From: VXYK01 sp965221585
GTDB lineage: Bacteria; Actinomycetota; Acidimicrobiia; Acidimicrobiales; Aldehydirespiratoraceae
Direction of reading: 5' to 3'
Assembly (NCBI GenBank): GCA_965221585.1
Contig: OZ244898.1
Coordinates: 1,860,001 to 1,924,000 of the forward strand
DNA length: 64,000 bases
In this document: in pieces, positions 1-8,263 of the stretch
How the letters are laid out: each line of letters begins with the position of its first letter
How positions within the stretch are numbered: position 1 is the stretch's first letter
Position numbers and translations under genes: made by a program
Notes under the pieces: model-generated
What the model saw: the letters and a program-made list of their open reading frames with translations, nothing else
Told to the model about the DNA's origin: nothing
The model's database searches: none

Positions 1-237
1 ATGGCCCAGTCCCATCCCGCCCCACTCGACGGGCATGTGCGGAAGCCAGAGACCCTGGGCATGAGCCTGCTTGCGCAGAGCGATCAGCCGGCCGACCCTC
101 TCCGAGCCCACAAGCGCCGGAGCGCCCCCATGACCCTCGATCTCCGCTTCGGCAGGCTTGACCACGTCGTCGATGAACTCACGAACCCGGCCACGGATCG
201 CCTCGTGCTCCGGACTGAGGGTGAAATCAATCGCCAC
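1..237 (-). CDS. Acyl-CoA dehydrogenase, N-terminal part (runs off window)
   Basis: The first 79 codons of a minus-strand gene that continues beyond position 1. The frame opens with GTG at 237, 8 bp after the ftsX stop, with an AGGTG ribosome site before it. The peptide starts VAIDFTLSPEHEAIRGRV, then FIDDVVKPAE, and reaches LPHMPVEWGGMGLGH. This is the N-terminal helical domain pattern of acyl-CoA dehydrogenases (FAD flavoproteins that introduce the alpha-beta double bond in acyl-CoA). The catalytic base and FAD-contacting regions are outside the window, so substrate chain length cannot be judged. The tight spacing to ftsX suggests co-transcription, although the two functions are unrelated. 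Confidence 0.8.
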   Translation of the reverse strand, partial: MAIDFTLSPEHEAIRGRVREFIDDVVKPAEAEIEGHGGAPALVGSERVGRLIALRKQAHAQGLWLPHMPVEWGGMGLGH

Positions 238-245
238 GGTGCACC

Positions 246-1142
246 TCAGACGTCCAGATACCGCGTCACGGCCACCGCGGACCCGATACCCGACACCACA
301 ATGGCTATGACCAGAACCAGCAGGCTGGTGGAGTAGAACTCGCCCTGATCAACCCTGAAGCCCTGCATCAGCTGGAGGCTGTCCGGTTCGCTCAGCCCCT
401 TGATGACGGTGTCGTCGAGAATCCGCAGGCCGACCCAGGCCCCCATGGCCCCCAGAACCGCCTGGACCAGACCCTCGAGCATGAACGGCACACGAATGAA
501 CCAGTTGGTCGCTCCCACGACCTTCATGATCTCGATTTCAGCGCCGCGGCTGCGGATCGCGCTCACGATGTTCGTCAAGATCAACAACGTCGCCGCAGTG
601 AGCAGGATCACCGAACCCACCAGGAACACCCTGGTCACCTTGTCGGCGAGGCGCTGAATGTCACGGATCGTCTGATCAGCCGAAACAACCTCCTCCACTC
701 CCGGGCGTCCGACGAACTGGTCCGACAGCTCAGCAACCACATCGGCATCGGGGTTGGTGGGCACGACCCGATACGACGGAGGCAGAACATCCGGTGAGAC
801 GACCTCAATCAACTCGGGGGTGTCGGCGAATATCTCCCGGAACTCCTCATAGGTCTGGCTCTGGTCGACGTAGATCCACTCCCTGATCGCCGGACTCGTA
901 TCAATGCTGTCGCGAATGTTCGCGTCCTGTTCGGCGGTCGCGTCGGGTTGCATCCAGACCACGAACTCGATCCCACCCTCCCAGCGGGCCGTGGCGTTGT
1001 CGACCGCATAATTGAACAGGAAGAAACCGCCGAAGAGCCACAGCGACACACCGATGGTGATGATCGCCGCGGCCGACGACAGGACGTTGCGCCAAAGGTT
1101 CTGACCGGTCTCACGCAGGACGTAGCGCGGGCTCAGTGCCAT
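246..1142 (-). CDS. ftsX: Cell division protein FtsX
   Basis: 298 residues, the usual FtsX size. Four membrane segments are visible (about 22-46, 171-194, 218-239, 272-294). A large extracytoplasmic loop (47-168) lies between the first two, which is the FtsX topology. The conserved cytoplasmic stretch EIEIMKVVGAT sits at 202-212 before the third segment. FtsX forms a complex with the ATPase FtsE and transmits ATP-driven conformational changes to periplasmic peptidoglycan hydrolases at the division site. The gene starts 6 bp after the ftsE stop, so the pair is an operon as in most actinobacteria. Confidence 0.95.
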   Translation of the reverse strand: MALSPRYVLRETGQNLWRNVLSSAAAIITIGVSLWLFGGFFLFNYAVDNATARWEGGIEFVVWMQPDATAEQDANIRDSIDTSPAIREWIYVDQSQTYEEFREIFADTPELIEVVSPDVLPPSYRVVPTNPDADVVAELSDQFVGRPGVEEVVSADQTIRDIQRLADKVTRVFLVGSVILLTAATLLILTNIVSAIRSRGAEIEIMKVVGATNWFIRVPFMLEGLVQAVLGAMGAWVGLRILDDTVIKGLSEPDSLQLMQGFRVDQGEFYSTSLLVLVIAIVVSGIGSAVAVTRYLDV

Positions 1143-1148
1143 GAGGAC

Positions 1149-1826
1149 CTACTCATAGACACCGCGAGCCTGGTCGCGGACGATCTCGCCCCGATCGAGT
1201 TCAATGACTCTGCGACGCATCGTGTCGACGATGCTGCGGTCATGAGTTGCCATCACCACAGTCGTGCCCGTGCGGTTGATCCGATCGAGCAGTTTCATGA
1301 TCCCGACGGAGGTCTGCGGATCAAGGTTGCCCGTGGGCTCGTCGGCCAACAGGATCGGCGGTCGATTGACGAACGCCCGCGCCACCGACACGCGCTGCTG
1401 CTCGCCACCGGACAGTTCGTGGGGGAAGTTGTCCATCTTCTCGGTAAGGCCGACGAGTTCAAGGATGGCAGGAACCTGCTTGCGGACCACCTGCCTGGGC
1501 TTGCCGATCACCTCCAGGGCGAAGGCAACGTTCTCGGCCACCGTCTTCTTCGGGAGCAGCTTGAAATCCTGGAAGATGAAGCCGATGTTGCGGCGCAGGA
1601 AGGGCACCCGCCAGGTACCGAGTGTTCCGATGTCCTTGCCGGCCACATAGATGGTCCCGTGCTCGGGGAGTTCCTCACGGTTCAGGAGCCGGATGAACGT
1701 TGACTTGCCCGAGCCCGACGGTCCTACGAGGAAGACGAACTCGCCTTTGGCGATGTCCACGGTGACATCACGAACCGCAACAACAGTGCCCTTGTAGACC
1801 TTGGTTACGTTGTTGAGTTTGATCAT
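1149..1826 (-). CDS. ftsE: Cell division ATP-binding protein FtsE
   Basis: 225 residues, a complete ABC ATPase. Walker A is GPSGSGKST at 35-43, the Q-loop glutamine is near 86, the signature LSGGEQ is at 138-143, and Walker B ILLADEP is at 158-164, followed by the H-loop in MATHD. FtsE powers FtsX in the inner membrane to control septal peptidoglycan hydrolysis. It follows prfB with a 90-bp gap and precedes ftsX by 6 bp, the classic prfB-ftsE-ftsX neighbourhood of actinobacteria. Identification as FtsE rather than another ABC ATPase rests on the ftsX partner, the short length and typical sequences such as NVAFALEVIGKP. Confidence 0.95.
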   Translation of the reverse strand: MIKLNNVTKVYKGTVVAVRDVTVDIAKGEFVFLVGPSGSGKSTFIRLLNREELPEHGTIYVAGKDIGTLGTWRVPFLRRNIGFIFQDFKLLPKKTVAENVAFALEVIGKPRQVVRKQVPAILELVGLTEKMDNFPHELSGGEQQRVSVARAFVNRPPILLADEPTGNLDPQTSVGIMKLLDRINRTGTTVVMATHDRSIVDTMRRRVIELDRGEIVRDQARGVYE

Positions 1827-1916
1827 TATTGTTCCGTCTCGAGCGAAGCTGCCTCGGACGCTCAGCGCGCGTCAGCCGACCGCGGGACATTACCAGCGAC
1901 CGGGGGCCAAACCGAG

Positions 1917-3029
1917 TCAATCACTTGAGTTCTGGGCTCTCGTCCAACGAAGCCAAGCCTCCATGAACGCCTCGATCTCCCCGCCGAGTACCGACTCGAC
2001 CTGTGAAGTCTCGTATTCGGTGCGCAGATCCTTGACCATCTGGTACGGCTGCATCACGTAGCTGCGAATCTGACTGCCGAAACCGACGTTGTCCTGTTCG
2101 CCGGTTATTCCAGCGATCTCGGCCTCACGCTTCTTTCGTTCGCGGTCCAACAGTTTCGCAGCCATCATCTGGATGGCACGGTCCTTGTTCTGGTGCTGGC
2201 TCCGCTCGTTCTGGCAACTCGTCACCAGGCCGGTCGGCAGGTGGGTGATGCGCACAGCCGAGTCGGTGACGTTGACATGCTGACCGCCCGCACCCGAGGA
2301 ACGATACGTGTCGATCCGAAGCTCCTTCTCGTCGATGTCGATCTCGTTGGCCACCTCCTCGAAGAACGGCGCGACCTGGACAGCGGAGAAGGCTGTCTGG
2401 CGCTTGCCCTCGTTGTTGAACGGCGAGATCCGCACCAGCCGATGCACACCGTGCTCAGCCTGCATCAACCCGTAGGCATGACGTCCCTTCAGAATGAACT
2501 CGACACTCGAGAGACCAGCTTCGGTGCCCTCCGACACCGCCGTTATCTCGACTTCGAAGCCCTTGCGGTCCGCCCAGCGGTTGTACATCCGCATGAGCAT
2601 CTCCGCCCAGTCCTGAGCGTCGGTTCCGCCCTCCCCCGACTTGATCTGACACACGGCGTCGCCCTGATCGAACTCACCGGTGAACAAGGAGCGCACCTCC
2701 AGGTCGTCAAGCCTGGCCTCAAGGTCTGCAGTCCCCTGGGCGATCTCATCGGCGAGCAACTCGTCGCCCTCCTCACGGGCGAGTTGATGCAACGTCTCCA
2801 CATCGTCGAGGTCTTCGCACAGCCGACTGAACATTGCCAGGTCCTCGTTGAGAGCCGCGAACTCCGAGGTGATCCTGCGTGCAGACTCCTGGTCGTCCCA
2901 GAGATCGGCGCGCGAGGCCTCGGCCTCGAGTTGGGGCCGGCGAGCCTCAAGATCCGCGATTCTCAAATACCGCGACGCCTCCTCGACCCGACCCCTGATC
3001 GCGGCGAGTTGATCGGTGAAGTCCTGCAT
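1917..3029 (-). CDS. prfB: Peptide chain release factor 2
   Basis: 370 residues. The peptidyl-tRNA hydrolysis motif GGQ is at 248-250 and the stop-codon recognition tripeptide SPF at 202-204 within RISPF, which marks RF2 (UGA/UAA) rather than RF1. The reading frame is continuous from the ATG at 3029. There is no in-frame UGA near codon 26, so the autoregulatory programmed frameshift known from E. coli prfB is absent. It lies 25 bp after the secA stop and 90 bp before ftsE on the same strand. Confidence 0.96.
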   Translation of the reverse strand: MQDFTDQLAAIRGRVEEASRYLRIADLEARRPQLEAEASRADLWDDQESARRITSEFAALNEDLAMFSRLCEDLDDVETLHQLAREEGDELLADEIAQGTADLEARLDDLEVRSLFTGEFDQGDAVCQIKSGEGGTDAQDWAEMLMRMYNRWADRKGFEVEITAVSEGTEAGLSSVEFILKGRHAYGLMQAEHGVHRLVRISPFNNEGKRQTAFSAVQVAPFFEEVANEIDIDEKELRIDTYRSSGAGGQHVNVTDSAVRITHLPTGLVTSCQNERSQHQNKDRAIQMMAAKLLDRERKKREAEIAGITGEQDNVGFGSQIRSYVMQPYQMVKDLRTEYETSQVESVLGGEIEAFMEAWLRWTRAQNSSD

Positions 3030-3054
3030 CGTTAGCGGTCCCGCATCGTCGGCG

Positions 3055-5796
3055 CTAAAGAGCAGCCCTTGCGGCTGCGCGGCCGTGGCACATCTTGAAC
3101 TTCTTGCCGCTGCCGCACGGGCAGGGCTCGTTCCGTCCCACCTTCTCGAGTTCGCTCTTGACGATCGGGGTGCGCGAAGCGGCCTGGTTGGGTTTCACCA
3201 ACGGCGCAGCCGCCGCGGCGATCGCCGCGGCCGGAGTGCCCGCTTCGGCGCTCTGCTTCTGCTCGGTGACGCCGACGAGTTGCTGCTCGTCGAGCTCGCT
3301 GTCGGCTTCGGAGGGTCGATCGTCCGGTGTGCGGGCCGCCTGCACATGCATGACGTACTTCACGAAGTCGATGGAGATGGCAGTCATCATCTGGGCGAAC
3401 ATCTGGAATCCCTCACGCTGCCATTCCGACGCAGGGTCCTTCTGGCCCATCGCGCGCAGGTGGATGCCCTCGCGCAGCAGATCCATCTCCGAGAGGTGCT
3501 GACGCCAGCGCTGGTCGATGACCAGGAGCATCACCTGCCGTTCCACCTGGCGGAGGACCTCTTCGGTGAGCTCCGACTCGCGTTCCTCGTAGATGTCGAC
3601 CGCTTCGTCGAAGATAAGTTCGACCAGCTCATTGGGGTCGCGAACGTTGCCGAGCGACAACCTGGTGATCTTCGAGGGCCACAACGTGGAGATCTCAGTT
3701 ACCAGCCCTTCGAGATCCCACTCCTCGAAGAGGTCGGACTCGCAGTAGCTGTCGACCAGGCCGTCGACAGCCTGTTGAATGTACTCGAAGGCCTCACTGC
3801 GAAGATCGGCCCCGTCGAGGATCTGGCTGCGGCGCTTGTAGATGACCTTGCGCTGCTCGTTCATCACCTCGTCGTATTTGAGAACGTTCTTGCGCGTCTC
3901 GGCGTTGCGCTGCTCGACGGTGTTCTGGGCGCGCTCGATCGCCTTGGTAACCATGTTGGCTTCGATCGGTGCGTCCTCGGGCAGCGCCCGATCCATCACC
4001 CAGTTCATCGCGCCGGTGGCGAAAAGACGCATCAGGTCGTCCTCGAGCGACAGGTAGAAGCGGCTCTGCCCCGGGTCCCCCTGACGACCGGAACGGCCCC
4101 GGAGCTGATTGTCGATGCGGCGACTCTCGTGGCGTTCCGTGCCGAGCACGTAGAGGCCCCCGAGTTCGATGACCCTGGAGCGCTCACGCTCAGTCGTCTC
4201 GGTATGGAGGGCGAGACGCTGGTCGTAGAAGTCCCGGCCCTCCTCTGTCAGCGGATCGTAGCCCTTGGCCTTCATGTCACGCTCGGCGAGCCCCTCGGGA
4301 TTGCCTCCAAGCAGCACGTCGACACCACGTCCCGCCATGTTGGTAGCGACCGTTATCGCTCCGAGCCGCCCGGCCTGGGCAACAATCTCGGCTTCCCGGT
4401 CATGCTGCTTGGCGTTGAGAACCTCATGGGGGATGCCGCGCTTGTCGAGCTCACGGGAGAGCTTCTCCGACTTCTCCACCGAGATCGTGCCCACGAGCAC
4501 CGGTTGACCCGACTCGTAACGGGCAGCCAGATCCTCTACGCAGGCCGAGAACTTGCCGTCCTCGCTCTTGTAGATCAGATCGGCCTCGTCGTCTCTGGCG
4601 ATAGGACGATGAGTCGGAATCGGGACCACATGCAGCCCGTAGGTCCCGACAAACTCCGCCGCCTCCGTCTCGGCCGTACCGGTCATCCCCGCGAGCCGCT
4701 CGTAGAGTCGGTAGTAGTTCTGCAGCGTGATGGTGGCGAGGGTCTGGTTCTCCTCCTTGATCGCCACCCCCTCCTTCGCCTCCACTGCCTGATGCAGGCC
4801 GTCGGACCAGCGGCGTCCTTCGAGGATCCGACCGGTGAACTCGTCGACGATCTTCACCGCGCCCTTCTCGACTATGTACTCCTTGTCCCGCTTGTACAGT
4901 TCCTTGGCCCTCAGCGCGGCTTGGAGCTGGTGCACCAGGTTGGCCGACACCTGGTCGTACAGGTTCTCGATCCCCAGAGCCCTCTCGACGGCATGAACCC
5001 CCTCCTCGAGCGGGGCGACCGTGCGCTTCTCCTCGTCGACCTCGTAGTGCAGGTCGCGGCGCAGACCTCTCGCCACCGAGGCAAACTTGGTGTAGAGCTT
5101 GGCCGCGTCGGCCACACGGCCCGAGATGATCAGCGGCGTGCGCGCCTCATCGATCAGAATCGAGTCGATCTCGTCGACGATGCAGTAGTGATGGCCCCGC
5201 TGGACCTGACGGGCACGGCTCGTCGCCATGTTGTCACGCAGATAGTCGAAACCGAACTCGTTGTTGGTCCCGTAGGTGATATCCGCTGCGTACTGGACCC
5301 GTTTGAAACTGGAGTCGCGGTTGCCCGGGACTATCAGCCCGACTTCAAGACCGAGCCAACGGTAGATCTGACCCATCCATTCCGAGTCGCGGCGGGCGAG
5401 ATAGTCGTTGACGGTGACAATGTGGACACCCTTGCCGGTCAGCCCGTTGAGATAGATCGGGAGCGTGGAGGTGAGGGTCTTGCCCTCTCCCGTCTTCATT
5501 TCCGCAACCCAGCCCAGATGCAGCGCGGCTCCGCCCACCAGCTGTACGTCGTAGTGCCGTTGACCGAGCACCCGCCGCGCAGCCTCACGCACCACCGCGA
5601 AGGCCTCCACCAGCAGATCGTTTGGGCTCTCGCCGTTGTCGAGCCTGGTCCGGAACTCGGCGGTCTTCGCCTTCAGAGCATCGTCGGAGCACGCCTCGGT
5701 GACCGGTTCAAGGGCGTTGATGTCAGGAACCAGATCCTGAAGGTACTTGAGTTTCCGCCCCTCGCCGCTTCGAAGAACCCGCTTGAATACGCTCAT
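3055..5796 (-). CDS. secA: Preprotein translocase ATPase SecA
   Basis: 913 residues from the ATG at 5796 (MSVFKRVLRSGEGRK). The frame is open 12 codons further upstream, but those residues do not look like SecA. Walker A is MKTGEGKT at about 100-107, DEAD-like residues occur in the YCIVDEIDSILIDEAR region, and the C-terminal zinc-binding tail has CPCGSGKKFKMCHG. SecA hydrolyses ATP to push unfolded secretory proteins through SecYEG. A TAGAGT hexamer at 5808-5813 may be the -10 element. The order secA-hpf-comF matches mycobacteria. The linker before the zinc tail is Ala-rich, which is a common variable region. Confidence 0.97.
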   Translation of the reverse strand: MSVFKRVLRSGEGRKLKYLQDLVPDINALEPVTEACSDDALKAKTAEFRTRLDNGESPNDLLVEAFAVVREAARRVLGQRHYDVQLVGGAALHLGWVAEMKTGEGKTLTSTLPIYLNGLTGKGVHIVTVNDYLARRDSEWMGQIYRWLGLEVGLIVPGNRDSSFKRVQYAADITYGTNNEFGFDYLRDNMATSRARQVQRGHHYCIVDEIDSILIDEARTPLIISGRVADAAKLYTKFASVARGLRRDLHYEVDEEKRTVAPLEEGVHAVERALGIENLYDQVSANLVHQLQAALRAKELYKRDKEYIVEKGAVKIVDEFTGRILEGRRWSDGLHQAVEAKEGVAIKEENQTLATITLQNYYRLYERLAGMTGTAETEAAEFVGTYGLHVVPIPTHRPIARDDEADLIYKSEDGKFSACVEDLAARYESGQPVLVGTISVEKSEKLSRELDKRGIPHEVLNAKQHDREAEIVAQAGRLGAITVATNMAGRGVDVLLGGNPEGLAERDMKAKGYDPLTEEGRDFYDQRLALHTETTERERSRVIELGGLYVLGTERHESRRIDNQLRGRSGRQGDPGQSRFYLSLEDDLMRLFATGAMNWVMDRALPEDAPIEANMVTKAIERAQNTVEQRNAETRKNVLKYDEVMNEQRKVIYKRRSQILDGADLRSEAFEYIQQAVDGLVDSYCESDLFEEWDLEGLVTEISTLWPSKITRLSLGNVRDPNELVELIFDEAVDIYEERESELTEEVLRQVERQVMLLVIDQRWRQHLSEMDLLREGIHLRAMGQKDPASEWQREGFQMFAQMMTAISIDFVKYVMHVQAARTPDDRPSEADSELDEQQLVGVTEQKQSAEAGTPAAAIAAAAAPLVKPNQAASRTPIVKSELEKVGRNEPCPCGSGKKFKMCHGRAAARAAL

Positions 5797-5807
5797 AGGT
5801 ACCCAAG

Positions 5808-5813
5808 ACTCTA
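5808..5813 (-). promoter_or_regulatory. Candidate -10 element for secA
   Basis: TAGAGT on the minus strand, 11 nt before the secA ATG. No convincing -35 was seen. A transcript starting about 7 nt downstream would have a 5-nt leader. Inferred from position and TAnnnT form only. Confidence 0.35.
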
Positions 5814-5859
5814 CCGAGGCCGAGTCCCACAATTGGGACCGATATCCGACCCGCCGGTA

Positions 5860-6447
5860 CTACCCGGCTTCGTCAATCAGACCGACATCGCCGTCGTCAC
5901 GGCGGTAGACCACCGCTGAACGGTCGGTTTCCCTGTTGATGAAGAAGAAGAAGCCGTGGTCCATGTTCTCCATCTTCTCGACAGCCTCGTCCGGAGTCAG
6001 CGGACCGAGATGGAACCGCTTGGTCTTGACGATCTGGGGCATCCGCTCCTCGTCAACGTCGACATCGGGCATCTCCGCCTCGATCACCGACACGTTGCTG
6101 AGCGGCGCATCGGTTCCCGAACGGATGGTGGCCCCGGTGCCGTGGTGTCGACGCTGCAGCTTCGTCCGCAGCTTGCGAATCTGCCGCATCAGCTTGTCTT
6201 CAGCCAGGTCGATCGCTGTGAACGGGTCGGGGGCGCGCACCTTGCAACGCAGATGATGACCTCGGCCTCTCAAGACGATCTCGCAGAACTCCTTGTCTGC
6301 GATCCGAGGATTCTGAGCTTGGTCGAAATGGACGCTCGCATAGTCGAGCACGTCAAGGTACCGGTCCAGTTGACCGATTTTCTCGTGGATCACCTCCTCC
6401 AGTCGCGGCGTGACATTCACATGCCGGGCACTGATGGAGACGTCCAT
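5860..6447 (-). CDS. hpf: Long-form ribosome hibernation promoting factor
   Basis: 195 residues. The N-terminal half (about 1-105, starting MDVSISARHVNVTPRLEE) is the S30AE ribosome-binding domain. The C-terminal half, with VKTKRFHLGPLTPDEAVEKM and then GFFFFINRETDRSAVVYRRDDGD-like sequence, is the dimerisation domain of long HPF. This protein blocks the 30S decoding and tRNA sites and pairs ribosomes into inactive 100S dimers during slow growth or stress. The start is fixed by a perfect AGGAGGT site 5 nt upstream, the strongest ribosome site seen in the window. It sits between comF and secA, as in mycobacteria. Confidence 0.95.
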   Translation of the reverse strand: MDVSISARHVNVTPRLEEVIHEKIGQLDRYLDVLDYASVHFDQAQNPRIADKEFCEIVLRGRGHHLRCKVRAPDPFTAIDLAEDKLMRQIRKLRTKLQRRHHGTGATIRSGTDAPLSNVSVIEAEMPDVDVDEERMPQIVKTKRFHLGPLTPDEAVEKMENMDHGFFFFINRETDRSAVVYRRDDGDVGLIDEAG

Positions 6448-6452
6448 TACCT

Positions 6453-6459
6453 ACCTCCT
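6453..6459 (-). promoter_or_regulatory. Strong ribosome binding site of hpf
   Basis: A perfect AGGAGGT on the minus strand, 5 nt before the hpf ATG. It stands out because many other genes here have no recognisable Shine-Dalgarno sequence. A possible promoter (TTGTAA at 6502-6507, with TCTACT or TACTAT near 6477-6484) lies upstream but is weak. Confidence 0.8.
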
Positions 6460-6543
6460 GATTGTGGTGTGGTCCGATAGTAGATCGTCAAAGGACCCCT
6501 GTTACAAGCCGATACTAGTGCAACCCGAAATCTAGGAGACTCA

Positions 6544-7044
6544 TCACGAAGGAGCCCGCGTCGCCTGTGTGGCTACCAGGCCGAATACGGTGCCGGCCCC
6601 GCGGGATCGAAGAACCGCAGCGGCGCAGCGCAGGGTCGTACCCGTCGTCGATACATCGTCCACGACCAGGACCCTGGGCGCAGAACGCAATCGCGGACCG
6701 CACGACGAGAGGTCTGGCCCGACCGCACGGCCATCGAGATCACGTCCGGTCTGCGGGTCATCGTCTGACCGCCGCAGCAGCCGCCTCACCCGAATCCGAC
6801 GACGGCGCGCCAGCGCGCGAGCGAGCAACTCGCCCTGATCGAACCCCCGCTGCCGGCGACGGGAAGGAGACGCCGGTACCCAGGTGACCACATCGACGGA
6901 AGGTGACGCTTCCGCCATGGCGGCAGCCAACTCGGAAACAGCTGCGGTCGCCCTGCCGTACTTCAAGCTGCACACCAACTCTGCCGCGCGCCCCTCATGG
7001 GGCCAGACCGAGATCAACTCATGCAACGAATCGTCGACTGCCAT
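6544..7044 (-). CDS. comF: ComF-family phosphoribosyltransferase-like protein
   Basis: 166 residues. The conserved RGFDQGELLA motif is at 66-75 and the PRPP-binding loop VLVVDDVSTTGTT at 125-137, both hallmarks of ComF/GntX proteins. The N-terminal zinc-finger segment (CxxC pairs) of longer ComF proteins is missing, so this is a short form. ComF is needed for DNA uptake in competent Bacillus, but its biochemical role is unsettled and many non-competent actinobacteria have it next to hpf and secA. The ATG at 7044 is preceded at 6 nt by TAGGGT, consistent with a leaderless transcript. Confidence 0.85.
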   Translation of the reverse strand: MAVDDSLHELISVWPHEGRAAELVCSLKYGRATAAVSELAAAMAEASPSVDVVTWVPASPSRRRQRGFDQGELLARALARRRRIRVRRLLRRSDDDPQTGRDLDGRAVGPDLSSCGPRLRSAPRVLVVDDVSTTGTTLRCAAAVLRSRGAGTVFGLVATQATRAPS

Positions 7045-7050
7045 GGGTGC

Positions 7051-7056
7051 ACCCTA
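7051..7056 (-). promoter_or_regulatory. Candidate -10 of leaderless comF transcript
   Basis: TAGGGT ends 6 nt before the comF ATG, with no Shine-Dalgarno between. The upstream DNA carries the tandem repeat at 7098-7235. Confidence 0.4.
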
Positions 7057-7097
7057 AGCACGCCCTGTGACGGTGCTTTCGCCGGGCGCGTGGCTTT

Positions 7098-7235
7098 CGC
7101 CGGGCGCAACCGGAGCCGCGCTGAGTCCTCGCCGCGCCCGTGGCTCTCGCCGGGCACAACCGGAGCCGCGCTAAGTCTCGCCGGGCGCAGCCGGAGCCGC
7201 GCTGAGTCCTCGCCGGGCGCAGCCGGAGCCGCGGG
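7098..7235. repeat. GC-rich tandem repeat upstream of comF
   Basis: Four imperfect copies of a unit of about 32 bp beginning CGCCGGGCGCAACCGGAGCC and ending near CGCGCTGAGTCCT start at about 7098, 7148, 7179 and 7211. The spacing between copies is 50, 31 and 32 bp. A shorter CGCCGGGCG partial copy lies at about 7079. The array fills the 196-bp gap between comF and the next minus-strand gene. No known transposon end or CRISPR layout is seen. Confidence 0.85.
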
Positions 7236-7240
7236 AGGGT

Positions 7241-8263
7241 TCAGGCGTCGGGTATATCGCCCAACTTGTCGGCGCTCACGTGGCCGGCTTCGTGCATCCA
7301 GCGAGCCATGTCGCGAAAGGTCTCCACCACCGGACGGAACTGCACTCCAGTGGCTTCAACGGTGGCAGAGTCGTCGCCGGGACTGCAGTTGAACAGATAG
7401 TCGTAGCCATCGCTGGTCATCACGATGTCCTTGCCATAACGCCTGGTGAGGTCGCCGAGTCGCCCCCAGGTCCACATGAACCAACGCGGGGTCGGGAAGG
7501 TCTTGATCTTCGCTCCGGTCGCCTCGGTCAGCGCAGCGACATGTGCCCTGGCATCGATATTGGTGCCGAACGCCAGCAACCGTTTCGGGCCCTGACCCGG
7601 CTCCAGACAAGCCGAGACGACAGCGGCGACGTCGCGGACATCGACATAGTTGCCGCTGAGCCCCTTGGCTATCGGGAAACCCTTCTCGAACCACATGATC
7701 GCGGATGACAGATTGATCGACTGTGTCCAGTCGTCGGGGCCGACAATGCCTGACGGGTACACCGTCACCACCGGCCTGCCATCGTCCTGGAGGCTCCGCG
7801 CATAACGCTCGCACGCTGCCTTGCTGCGACCATAGGCCTCGTCGTTGCCCATCACCGGGTGCTCCGCAGTCACCGGGGCGGTCTGGAACGGAAACAGCGC
7901 CGCAGCCGACGAGATATGCACGATCGGGTCGCAACCCGCCGCAACCGCAGCACCCAGCACGTTGCGGGCACCGGCAAGGTTGGTCTCGTCCATTGCCTGG
8001 GCCTGCGCCGGATCGACCGCCACGATGGCCGCACAGTGCACCACAGCTTCACAGCCCTGCACCGCCGCATTCACAGAATCCTCATCGGTGATGTCACCCT
8101 GAGTCACCTCGAGTACCGACGGGTCAACCGAGAGCTTCTCCATCAGGGGTGCCACCTTGGCCGGGGTCCTGACAAAAACCCGTACGTCATGACCGTCGAG
8201 GACCAGCCGCTTCGTTGTCAGACTCCCCAGATAGCCCGTCGCTCCCGTCACCAGAACCTTCAT
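7241..8263 (-). CDS. NAD-dependent epimerase/dehydratase family oxidoreductase
   Basis: 340 residues, an extended short-chain dehydrogenase/reductase fold. The Rossmann motif is TGATGYLG near the N terminus (MKVLVTGATGYLGS). The catalytic tyrosine-lysine pair appears as YGRSK within EAYGRSKAACERYAR, and HISSAAALF supplies the serine region. It most resembles dihydroflavonol-reductase-like or 3-beta-HSD-like SDRs of actinobacteria, so a small-molecule carbonyl or hydroxyl is a likelier substrate than a nucleotide sugar. Its start overlaps the stop of the upstream SDR gene by 4 bp (ATGA), giving a coupled three-gene unit with the SDR and the F420-type enzyme. The substrate is unknown. Confidence 0.8.
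   Translation of the reverse strand: MKVLVTGATGYLGSLTTKRLVLDGHDVRVFVRTPAKVAPLMEKLSVDPSVLEVTQGDITDEDSVNAAVQGCEAVVHCAAIVAVDPAQAQAMDETNLAGARNVLGAAVAAGCDPIVHISSAAALFPFQTAPVTAEHPVMGNDEAYGRSKAACERYARSLQDDGRPVVTVYPSGIVGPDDWTQSINLSSAIMWFEKGFPIAKGLSGNYVDVRDVAAVVSACLEPGQGPKRLLAFGTNIDARAHVAALTEATGAKIKTFPTPRWFMWTWGRLGDLTRRYGKDIVMTSDGYDYLFNCSPGDDSATVEATGVQFRPVVETFRDMARWMHEAGHVSADKLGDIPDA

Noticed and set aside
2940..3029. Programmed frameshift in prfB
   Set aside because: The frame is continuous from the ATG with no in-frame TGA and no CTTTGAC slip site.
3016..5919. 967-codon open frame on the plus strand opposite secA
   Set aside because: It mirrors secA codon by codon in a high-GC gene, matches no family, and secA carries all expected motifs on the other strand. 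Long antisense frames are common in this base composition.
7098..7235. CRISPR array or transposon remnant
   Set aside because: Too few units, no regular spacers, no inverted terminal repeats and no transposase or cas gene nearby.
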